Assembly (NCBI RefSeq): GCF_000949635.1
Contig: NZ_BAFN01000001.1
Span: 2,046,001 to 2,110,000 of the forward strand
Direction: 5' to 3'
Source of the DNA: Candidatus Brocadia sinica JPN1
GTDB lineage: Bacteria > Planctomycetota > Brocadiia > Brocadiales > Brocadiaceae
DNA: 64,000 nucleotides
Below are positions 52,001 through 59,033 of the stretch, in pieces; the first letter of the stretch is position 1, and every line of letters begins with the position of its first letter. Both the position numbers and the translations under genes were made by a program. A model generated the notes under the pieces. It was given only the letters and a program-made list of their open reading frames with translations. It was not told where the DNA came from and ran no database searches.

Positions 52001-52720
52001 ATGAAAAGCGCTATCAAATATAAGAGGGTATTGTTAAAATTAAGCGGCGAAGGTTTTGGTGATGAAGGTGGGCGTGGCCTTGAGTCTGAGCGGTTTGATA
52101 CGCTGGCCAAAGAGATACAAAAAATTTCCAGGACGGGAGTAGAGCTGGCAATAGTTGTTGGCGGTGGCAATATCCTTCGTGGCGCCAAGCTAAGCAATAC
52201 GGGTAAGTCGCGGGTGCAGGCCGATCAGATTGGTATGATTGCCACGGCAATTAATGCGTTGTTCCTGCAAGACACATTAGAAGGATTGTCTGTTGAGACG
52301 CGCGTTGTCAGCGCTCTTGAAATTAAAAATATAACGGAACCCTTTGTATTGCGAAATTGCCTGCAGTATTTAAAAGAAAAAAATGTTGTTATTTTTGCGG
52401 GGGGGACGGGAAATCCTTATTTTACAACTGATACAGCAGCTGCCCTTCGTGCAATTGAAATTAAGGCAGATATCATGTTAAAGGCAACGCAGGTTGATGG
52501 CGTGTATTCGGATGACCCCAGAAAAAATGTATCTGCAAAATTATATAAAAAACTAACATATATGGACGTATTGAGCGAACAGTTGGGGGTAATGGATCTA
52601 ACGGCGATTTCCTTGAGTATGGAGAATAAATTACCGATTATTGTGCTTAACATAAACAACTGTAAAAACATTGAAAAGGCGATTTCAGGAAAACCTGTTG
52701 GAACATATATCGGGGAATAA
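52001..52720 (+). CDS. pyrH: Uridylate kinase
   Basis: Protein of 239 aa of the bacterial UMP kinase family: YKRVLLKLSGEGFG at the start, VVGGGNILRGA, MIATAINAL, FAGGTGNPYFTTDTAAALRA and DGVYSDDPRKN. It phosphorylates UMP to UDP and is typically allosterically regulated by GTP and UTP. Conserved position between tsf and frr. The ATG has no clear RBS, so it may depend on translation of tsf, whose stop is 33 nt upstream. Confidence 0.96.
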   Translation: MKSAIKYKRVLLKLSGEGFGDEGGRGLESERFDTLAKEIQKISRTGVELAIVVGGGNILRGAKLSNTGKSRVQADQIGMIATAINALFLQDTLEGLSVETRVVSALEIKNITEPFVLRNCLQYLKEKNVVIFAGGTGNPYFTTDTAAALRAIEIKADIMLKATQVDGVYSDDPRKNVSAKLYKKLTYMDVLSEQLGVMDLTAISLSMENKLPIIVLNINNCKNIEKAISGKPVGTYIGE

Positions 52721-52732
52721 CGGACACAGACC

Positions 52733-53293
52733 ATGTCAAAAGAATCAATATGCAAAGAAGCAAGGGCAAAAATGGAAAAGGTAGTTGTCCATTTGCAGGA
52801 AGAGTTGAGGGGATTGAGAACGGGCCGGGCAAGCACTGGGTTGGTGGAAAATATAAAGGTGGAGTGTTATGGAGATTTGTCACCTTTAAAACAAATAGCA
52901 GTCCTTTCGACTCCTGATGCGCAGTCCATCGTGATTAAGCCCTACGATGCCTCTATAATTGCAAATGTTGAGAAGGCCATATTACAATCGGATCTCGGTT
53001 TAACGCCATCGGTTGAGGGGAAAACCCTGCGCATTGTAATTCCGCCACTCAATGAAGAGCGAAGAAAGAAACTTTCCACACACGCGAAAGAATTTGGAGA
53101 AACGGCAAAGATCTCTTTGAGAAATATAAGGCACGATGCGAATAAACAGGTAGACAAAGAAGAGAAAGACGATATCCTGACCGAAGATGATGCGAAACGG
53201 GCTAAAGATGATATACAAAAACTTATCCACGAGCATGAGGGTAAGCTTAACGATTTGGTCAAGAAAAAGATAGAAGAGATACTCAAGGTATAA
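52733..53293 (+). CDS. frr: Ribosome recycling factor
   Basis: Protein of 186 aa, normal length. ARAKMEKVVVHLQEELRGLRTGRAS, VECYGDLSPLKQIAVLSTPDAQSIVIKPYD and the long helix-rich RKKLSTHAKEFGETAKISLRNIRHDANK are diagnostic. It splits post-termination ribosomes with EF-G. Last gene of the operon, 12 nt after pyrH. Confidence 0.97.
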   Translation: MSKESICKEARAKMEKVVVHLQEELRGLRTGRASTGLVENIKVECYGDLSPLKQIAVLSTPDAQSIVIKPYDASIIANVEKAILQSDLGLTPSVEGKTLRIVIPPLNEERRKKLSTHAKEFGETAKISLRNIRHDANKQVDKEEKDDILTEDDAKRAKDDIQKLIHEHEGKLNDLVKKKIEEILKV

Positions 53294-53356
53294 AATGTAA
53301 TTGTTCTTTATTTGATACTATATAGCACTACAAAGATATATGTTGTGAGTGCTCTA

Positions 53357-53442
53357 ATTTCTGATTTCGGATTGCGGATTGTAGATTAATAATAAAATCA
53401 ATAACAAATCCGAAATTTGCATTCCACAATCAAAAATCTAAA
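53357..53442. repeat. Imperfect inverted repeat after frr
   Basis: GATTTCGGATTGCGGATTGTAGATT on the left pairs imperfectly with AATCCGAAATTTGC...CACAATCAAAAATC on the right. It looks like a dispersed hairpin and may act in mRNA 3'-end formation after frr. Confidence 0.6.
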
Positions 53443-53523
53443 AGGGAGTTTTAGTTGTGGCCACTGAAAGTGTTCTATAGACAATTTTTTTTACGTGCAA
53501 TTAGAAGTGAAGTGGATATAATA

Positions 53524-53599
53524 GGGGGCATAGCTCAGTAGGTAGAGCACCGCCCTTTTAAGGCGGGCGTCGATGGTTCGAATCCATCTGCCCTCACCA
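53524..53599 (+). tRNA. tRNA-Lys (TTT)
   Basis: Acceptor GGGGGCA pairs with TGCCCTC (one G-T pair), anticodon loop CTTTTAA in stem CCGCC/GGCGG, T-arm GATGGTTCGAATCCATC. Discriminator A is followed by genomic CCA (53597-53599), so CCA is encoded here, unlike the other three tRNA genes in the window. Confidence 0.95.
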
Positions 53600-53615
53600 T
53601 TTTAGTGTATAAAAT

Positions 53616-53690
53616 GGCCCCATCGTCTAGCCTGGTCTAGGACAACAGATTTTCGATCTGTGAACTGGGGTTCAAATCCCCATGGGGTCA
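53616..53690 (+). tRNA. tRNA-Glu (TTC)
   Basis: Acceptor GGCCCCA pairs with TGGGGTC, anticodon loop TTTTCGA in stem ACAGA/TCTGT gives TTC, T-arm CTGGGGTTCAAATCCCCA. Discriminator A; no encoded CCA. 16 nt after tRNA-Lys. Confidence 0.93.
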
Positions 53691-53705
53691 AATCCCTATA
53701 GAAAC

Positions 53706-53743
53706 AAAAAGCCATGAGATTTTTCCAATCTCATGGCTTTTTT
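53706..53743 (+). terminator. Strong rho-independent terminator
   Basis: Perfect 11-bp stem GCCATGAGATT/AATCTCATGGC with 5-nt loop, followed by TTTTTT and preceded by AAAAA, so it can work in both directions. It ends the tRNA pair and also the facing htpG gene. Confidence 0.9.
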
Positions 53744-53802
53744 CTGGATAAAGATATTTAGAAATACTTTGTATCTTTATGAATTTGTGGCTATTTGTAA
53801 GT

Positions 53803-55713
53803 CTAAATAATAATCCTCTTTCCTTCTCCCAGCACTGCCTTCGTCAATTCTTCCATAAGTTCATTCAAGCGCGGAACCATCGCCGTGGGGTCAAAAACAA
53901 CCCCATCCTGCATTAATGCATTCTCAAAAAGCTGTTGCACCATTTTTTCAATGAGTAGTTGGTAACTGGGATTCTCATTCATCCTGGCCAGATTCTGGAT
54001 CATCCGATTTTTCCTGTTAATCTCCATGATCTTTTTGGATATCTTATAATTGCCGTCTACCATTTGTATCAGTTTCTGGACATGTACACTGGGTACCCCA
54101 TCAGGGTTCACCAGGCAACAGGGGCTGTCGACCAATCTGTTTGATTCCTTGACGTCAATAACCTTGTCTGCCAACGTTACTTTGATCGTCTTCAAGAGAT
54201 GTTTGAATATTGCCTCATAATTTTGAGGTTCTTCAGAAGTGTCGACTATCTTCTTCTCCGTATCCTTGAGTAAGTCAAGATTGGCCTGGTCTGCTGAACG
54301 AATAGGCTTCTTTTCAAATTCGTGAAGACCCGAAAGGATGAATTCGTCGTTGGGATCTGTTAAATAGAGTACCTCTACATCTTTCTTTCGGAATATTTCA
54401 AGATAAGGACTTTTTTCTATTGTTTCACGGTTTACTGCCGTTATGTAATAAATCTCTTTTTGTTCCGGTTTCATCCGGTCTATGTACTCTTTCAGAGAAA
54501 TCAGACCACTTGCATCCGTGCAGGTTGAAGAATTGAACCTCAGTAAATGAGATAATTGATCCCGGTTTTCGAAATCAAAGTGCACACCTTCTTTGAGGAT
54601 TCTTCCAAACTGCCTCCAGAAGGTTTCGTATTTTTCCTTCTCATTTTTGGCCAGATCCTGCAGAAGTGTTATGATTTGCTTAACAAGGATGCTCTTCATC
54701 TTGTGAATAATCCTGTTGTCCTGGAATGTCTCCCTTGAAATATTCAAGGGAATATCCGCAGAATCCACTACCCCCCGAACAAACCGCAAATATTCCGGCA
54801 GAAGCAGCTTGCAATCAGACTGAATGAGGATTTTATTGGAATAAAGTTGAAGTCCGTGTTCCAATTTTTTAAAGCCGTAGGTTTCATAATTTGTCGAGGG
54901 GCAGTACACGATACTGGAAAATTGGATCGGCGCCTCGGCAGAGGTGTGCAAACGGAAAAGAGGGATGTCTTCCGTGTTTGAAATAAATTTGTAAAACTCG
55001 TTATATTGCTCTTCTGTAATATTCTTTTTGGGTTCTTTCCAGATGGCCGTAATTTGGTTGGCCCTTTCACCGCAAACCATAATGGGGAAGCTTACAAAGT
55101 TCGAATATTTTTTGATAATAGATTGGATCCTGGACTTTTCGGTATATTCCTTCTCGTCATCTTTTAGATGAACTACAATATCAGTCCCCCGTCGTTCTTT
55201 TTCAATAGGATTTAAGAAATATTTCCCTGTACCATCCGAATGCCATTCAAATGCCGGTTCATCCTTTTTATAAGATTTCGTTCTGATCCTGACCTCATCA
55301 GCGACCATAAATACGGAATAGAAACCCACGCCAAATTGGCCTATGATATTTGAATCCTTCTTGGCCTGTTCCGATAGGTTTGCTATAAAGTCCAGTGACC
55401 CCGATTTTGCTATAGTCCCTACATTTTGAATAATTTCATCCTTTGTCATCCCAATGCCAGTGTCGCTGATCGTTAATATCTTACTTTTTTCATCTACATT
55501 TATGTTGATTTCGAGGGGCAGGTCTTTTCCTTCGTAATCCGGATTTGTGAGGGAGTAATATCGGATTTTGGTCAGTGCATCGGAGGCATTGGAGATGAGT
55601 TCCCTCAAAAAAACCTCCTTATGCGTATAAAGGGAGTGTGAAAGGATGTTTAATAACTTCTTTATCTCCGCTTGAAACTCAAAACCCTCTTCATGTTTCA
55701 TTTTTTCAGTCAT
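53803..55713 (-). CDS. htpG: Molecular chaperone Hsp90
   Basis: Protein of 636 aa, normal bacterial Hsp90 length. GHKL ATPase motifs: FLRELISNASDALTKIRY, ISDTGIGMTKDEI, GQFGVGFYSVFMVAD and GTDIVVHLKDDEKEY; middle domain VRGVVDSADIPLNISRETFQ. No C-terminal MEEVD, as in bacteria. RBS AGGAG 6 nt before the ATG. Single-gene unit on the minus strand, upstream region of over 500 nt, without an obvious CIRCE element. Confidence 0.97.
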   Translation of the reverse strand: MTEKMKHEEGFEFQAEIKKLLNILSHSLYTHKEVFLRELISNASDALTKIRYYSLTNPDYEGKDLPLEININVDEKSKILTISDTGIGMTKDEIIQNVGTIAKSGSLDFIANLSEQAKKDSNIIGQFGVGFYSVFMVADEVRIRTKSYKKDEPAFEWHSDGTGKYFLNPIEKERRGTDIVVHLKDDEKEYTEKSRIQSIIKKYSNFVSFPIMVCGERANQITAIWKEPKKNITEEQYNEFYKFISNTEDIPLFRLHTSAEAPIQFSSIVYCPSTNYETYGFKKLEHGLQLYSNKILIQSDCKLLLPEYLRFVRGVVDSADIPLNISRETFQDNRIIHKMKSILVKQIITLLQDLAKNEKEKYETFWRQFGRILKEGVHFDFENRDQLSHLLRFNSSTCTDASGLISLKEYIDRMKPEQKEIYYITAVNRETIEKSPYLEIFRKKDVEVLYLTDPNDEFILSGLHEFEKKPIRSADQANLDLLKDTEKKIVDTSEEPQNYEAIFKHLLKTIKVTLADKVIDVKESNRLVDSPCCLVNPDGVPSVHVQKLIQMVDGNYKISKKIMEINRKNRMIQNLARMNENPSYQLLIEKMVQQLFENALMQDGVVFDPTAMVPRLNELMEELTKAVLGEGKRIII

Positions 55714-56285
55714 ACATTACTCCTGAATTAAATGGACACACATTCTCTTTATTTTTTATCTGCACATGCAAATCAAATCTTAAAAATAACAAATCCATAA
55801 GAGATTGTCAATACCATCACAAGTTCCTGATACTCCCAAATTCCAGCCTAAAACAATGCCTGATTCATGCTTGACACATTAAACACATCGTGATACACTT
55901 CACACCACAAGATTTAAAATGTGTGTAAGATTGAGGAAGCTGGGTGAACAGGGAGAACAGGAATTAATCCTAAACCCGAACGAGTCGGAAAAGACAAAAT
56001 CCGAAGCACGAAATTCGTGAGTCAACCCTGGCAGCGCTAATTTAACGTTAAGGAATTTCAAACTTTTCGCCTTCCCCTTAGTCCCCCTCACGAGGGGGGC
56101 AACAGCTGTCCCCCGCTGGCGGGGGTGAAGGGGGTGGACTGCCATTGCGAAAATAGATATTTTAAGTCGCCGAAGGACTAATTTTTCAGATTTTTGCTAA
56201 AAATGTCAAAATTATCTTTGGAAGATACTATCGGTGTTCTTCAATCCCCTTTTTTCCCAGCACATTTTGTTAGAACAGGATTTTC
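55714..56285. repeat. Divergent intergenic region with composite repeat element
   Basis: No gene. From about 56040 a full composite element is seen: TTAACGTTAAGGAATTTCAAACTTTTCGCC, then CCCCCTCACGAGGGGGG, then CCCCCGCTGGCGGGGG, GAAGGGGGTGG, and at about 56160 AAGTCGCCGAAGGACTAATTTTT. It shares both ends with the spacer at 46.2-46.3 kb but has an extra palindromic core. The remaining part must hold the htpG and glyQ promoters. Confidence 0.75.
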
Positions 56286-57182
56286 ATGACTTTTCAGGAA
56301 ATTATCTTAAAACTGCAAAACTATTGGTCTGATTATGGTTGTGTCATATGGCAGCCCTACGATAGTGAAAAGGGCGCAGGGACCTTTAACCCTGCGACAT
56401 TTCTCAGGGCATTGGGTCCAGAACCCTGGAAGTGCGCTTACGTGGAACCTTCCCGGCGTCCAACCGATGGACGATATGGTGAAAATCCCAATAGACTGCA
56501 ACATTACTACCAGTTTCAGGTAATGATAAAACCAGCCCCGGATGATGCACAGGATATCTATTTAAATAGTTTAAGGTTTTTGGGGATTGATCTTGTGAAA
56601 CACGACGTGAGGTTTGTCGAAGACGACTGGGAATCACCCACCCTTGGCGCTACCGGCCTTGGCTGGGAGGTATGGCTGGATGGGATGGAGGTCACCCAGT
56701 TTACCTACTTCCAACAAGTGGGTGGTTTTGAACTCGAGCCTATTACACTGGAACTTACCTATGGACTCGAACGCATCGCCATGTTCATCCAGGAAAAAGA
56801 GTCCGTTTTCGACCTTGAATGGGTCAAAGGCTGTACATACGGAGATATTCACAAGCAGGATGAAGTCCAATTCTCCACCTATAATTTTACCGTTGCAGAT
56901 ACTGCTATGCTTTTTCAACTCTTCGAGTCATACGAAAAGGAATGCCAGCGGCTCATAAAAGAGGGGCTGGTCCTGCCCGCATATGATTATGTCTTAAAAT
57001 GCTCGCATACCTTTAACATGCTGGATGCCCGTGGGTCAATCGGAGTTACACAGCGTACCGGTTATATTGGAAGGGTTCGGAATCTTGCCCGGCGCTGTGC
57101 AGAAAGCTATGTCCAGCTACGCGAGGCATTGCATTGGCCACTATTGAAGGACAAACCAGCGGCAACAATTTGCCACTGCTAG
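56286..57182 (+). CDS. glyQ: Glycyl-tRNA synthetase alpha subunit
   Basis: Protein of 298 aa. [47 protein letters not shown] at the start (class II motif 1 region), [28 protein letters not shown] (motif 2), [12 protein letters not shown] (motif 3) are all present. It is the catalytic subunit of the bacterial alpha2beta2 enzyme; the beta subunit gene glyS normally follows, but here the next gene is on the opposite strand. RBS AACAGGA 6 nt upstream. Confidence 0.97.
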   Translation: MTFQEIILKLQNYWSDYGCVIWQPYDSEKGAGTFNPATFLRALGPEPWKCAYVEPSRRPTDGRYGENPNRLQHYYQFQVMIKPAPDDAQDIYLNSLRFLGIDLVKHDVRFVEDDWESPTLGATGLGWEVWLDGMEVTQFTYFQQVGGFELEPITLELTYGLERIAMFIQEKESVFDLEWVKGCTYGDIHKQDEVQFSTYNFTVADTAMLFQLFESYEKECQRLIKEGLVLPAYDYVLKCSHTFNMLDARGSIGVTQRTGYIGRVRNLARRCAESYVQLREALHWPLLKDKPAATICHC

Positions 57183-57232
57183 GCACGGAATATTGCAGAA
57201 ATAAATCTGCAGGGGAAGGGCGCCGTGCCCTT
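57182..57232. terminator. Probable bidirectional terminator between glyQ and the mnmE-like gene
   Basis: GGCACGG (57182-57188) pairs with CCGTGCC (57223-57229) around an inner AAGGGC/GCCCTT hairpin (57216-57232), placed between convergent genes. T-runs are short, so confidence is moderate. Confidence 0.45.
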
Positions 57233-57246
57233 TCATGCTTGATCTA

Positions 57247-58740
57247 TTAATGCCCCTTTAAGCACGAAGTAAAAATATCCTTCAATTCATTGATTATTTG
57301 AAGCGCCTTACTGGTGCCGCCTTTTGCAATCAAACATTCTGCATCCTGTTTAATCAAAATATCAGCTTGTGTCATCAATAGATACTGCCTTCTGTTAAAT
57401 AGTATTGGTTTCATGGGTTTGTATACTGTATCAAATTCCTCTGTAAGCCTCCTGTGTAGCTCTTCAAACTCATTGCTGTTTACCGCGGATATGCAACATG
57501 CTGACTGCTGAAGCGCGGATTCGATCCTTAATCTGTTTAATTTTGTGGGTAGGTCACATTTGTTAATCACGGGTATAATTGCCTTCATATCTCCTTTTTG
57601 GCTCAGATTGTCAAAATTCCCTGTCTTCAACCACGAGTTTAAGGTATTCAGGATTCCCTCATCCTCTTGATCAAAAGGTCTGGAATTATCAAAAACGGCA
57701 ATAACCTTATCAGAACGATGAACTTGTTCCAGTGTCAGTTCTATACTCAAAGCCTCCAGCTTATCGCTCGTATCCCGCATACCTGCTGTATCCACAAGTT
57801 CAAAGGGGATACCTTCTATCGAAATAAGCTCGCTCACATAATCACGCGTTGTCCCTGGCTCATGATGGACAATCATCCGTTCTTCCCCAAGGATGGTATT
57901 TATAATGGTCGACTTGCCTACATTGGGTTTACCCAGAATTACCAAAACTTGCGGGGAGGTCAGCGCCATACCCAAGGAAGCCGTTTCCAATAAGCTCTCA
58001 ATGTGCTCTGACAGGGCAGAAATTAACACACTGGTCTCATCCGAAAATCCCCCCTTACACCACTTTTTCAAAGGAGGAATATTTGAAATCCCATTTTTGC
58101 AAGGTGGGATTAAAGGGGATTTTCCTTCTCCTTTGTGTTGCTCTGTGTACGGAATTGTTTCATGGCGAGAGGATCCTTTGTGCAAGGCTTGCCTGATTTT
58201 TTCAATGATCTCTAACCCTTTTTTGAGCGCTTCCGACAGCGCTCCTGCGTTTTGATCTAGCAAGACCTTTACACCGAACCTGGTCCGTGCCCGGACAACC
58301 TCCAGAAGCGCCTCCTTCCGAATAAAATCCATCTTGTTATTTTCATAGGACTGCAATAGCAACGCATCCCATGCAGCACCCTTTGCGCCTGCGAACTGTA
58401 AGCATTCATGGATACGCATCAGAACGCGGATGCCGCCGTGACAATTTACCTCTACTACATCTTCTCCGGTAAAACTATCCCCTTTCTTTGCTATATTTAC
58501 AATAACCTCGTCAATCCTTTGGCCCCCATCAAAAATATACCCGTAATAGAGCTTATAGCTCATGGCTTTACGAAGATCATCAATTCCCTTTCCCTGAAAC
58601 ACCTTATTGACGACGCTCAAAGCATCCGGGCCGGACACAATAACTTTACCAATGCCACCTTCGCCCAAAGGAGTAACAATCGATGCTATGGGTTTACATT
58701 CTATAAATCCATCTTCTTTTGATTCATGTATTCTTTCCAT
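57247..58740 (-). CDS. mnmE: MnmE-like GTPase (divergent tRNA modification GTPase)
   Basis: Protein of 497 aa, longer than usual (about 450). N-terminal folate-binding-type domain (IASIVTPLGEGGIGKVIVSGPDAL), helical domain, then an inserted G domain: GKPNVGKST, TTRD, DTAGMRD, NKCD. Oddities: an N-terminal extension of about 15 residues; a weakly conserved central region (EFTxRAFxNGKxDL-type motif is not recognisable, replaced by NNKMDFIRKEALLEVV); a C-terminus DIFTSCLKGH in place of the essential FCIGK; and a repeat-encoded insert at about residues 203-233. It may be a functional but drifting MnmE or a paralog. Start at ATG 58740; one six codons upstream is possible. Confidence 0.78.
   Translation of the reverse strand: MERIHESKEDGFIECKPIASIVTPLGEGGIGKVIVSGPDALSVVNKVFQGKGIDDLRKAMSYKLYYGYIFDGGQRIDEVIVNIAKKGDSFTGEDVVEVNCHGGIRVLMRIHECLQFAGAKGAAWDALLLQSYENNKMDFIRKEALLEVVRARTRFGVKVLLDQNAGALSEALKKGLEIIEKIRQALHKGSSRHETIPYTEQHKGEGKSPLIPPCKNGISNIPPLKKWCKGGFSDETSVLISALSEHIESLLETASLGMALTSPQVLVILGKPNVGKSTIINTILGEERMIVHHEPGTTRDYVSELISIEGIPFELVDTAGMRDTSDKLEALSIELTLEQVHRSDKVIAVFDNSRPFDQEDEGILNTLNSWLKTGNFDNLSQKGDMKAIIPVINKCDLPTKLNRLRIESALQQSACCISAVNSNEFEELHRRLTEEFDTVYKPMKPILFNRRQYLLMTQADILIKQDAECLIAKGGTSKALQIINELKDIFTSCLKGH
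58045..58123. repeat. Palindromic repeat inserted in frame in the mnmE-like gene
   Basis: About 80 bases with inverted ends AAAATCCCC.../...GGGGATTTT and inner AAATCCCA/TGGGATT pairing, of the class AAATCCCCCTT...AAGGGGATTT common as intergenic elements in many bacteria. On the coding strand it gives GKSPLIPPCKNGISNIPPL and KKWCKGGFSDE, a hydrophilic Pro/Gly/Lys-rich loop inside the helical domain. Reading frame is kept. Confidence 0.8.
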
Positions 58741-58800
58741 AAAAATAGATAATAACAATTATTATCAATGACGACAATAACACACTTTGTTAAATTTTAC

Positions 58801-58829
58801 TTGACATAGAACATTGTCCATGTTAAATA
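58801..58829 (+). promoter_or_regulatory. Possible promoter of the GGDEF/EAL gene
   Basis: TTGACA at 58801-58806, 17-nt spacer, TAAATA at 58824-58829. The -35 is a full match, the -10 weak. It would start transcription just before the structured leader. Confidence 0.35.
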
Positions 58830-58856
58830 AAACCAGTTAAAATAGAATATACGGAA

Positions 58857-58887
58857 GGCAAACCCTGAGCAATCAGTGGACTCAAAG
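58857..58887 (+). promoter_or_regulatory. Leader element resembling half of a c-di-GMP-I riboswitch
   Basis: GGCAAACC, stem CTGA/TCAG closed by the GNRA tetraloop GCAA, then TGGACTCAAAG. The 5' part of the c-di-GMP-I (GEMM) aptamer has the same order: GGCAAACC, GNRA-capped stem, GGGACGCAAAGCC. Departures: ACT for ACG and no closing GCC, and the second aptamer half (CGGCCUAAACC...GGUAGGUAGCGGGG) is not recognisable. It lies between a possible promoter and a terminator, ahead of a c-di-GMP turnover gene. Candidate only. Confidence 0.3.
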
Positions 58888-58922
58888 AAAAGTGTCTTTA
58901 TAAATTTAAAACAGAAAAGGCA

Positions 58923-58975
58923 GCCTTACTGTCGAAAATTGTTCTTGAAACATTTTTCGATAGTAAGGCTTTTTT
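58923..58975 (+). terminator. Rho-independent terminator in the leader of the GGDEF/EAL gene
   Basis: Long stem GCCTTACTGTCGAAAA/TTTTCGATAGTAAGGC with one mismatch, followed by TTTTTT. It is 58 nt before the ATG of the downstream gene, in the same orientation, with no gene upstream on this strand to terminate. That position suggests attenuation rather than simple 3'-end formation. Confidence 0.8.
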
Positions 58976-59033
58976 GTTTTTAAAGGTCTTTCAAAGATAG
59001 ATACAGACATTAAATTAGGCTTATGGCAGAGAG

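Noticed and set aside
58857-58887. A confident c-di-GMP riboswitch call
   Set aside because: Only the first half resembles the aptamer and the closing GCC is missing; kept as a low-confidence candidate.
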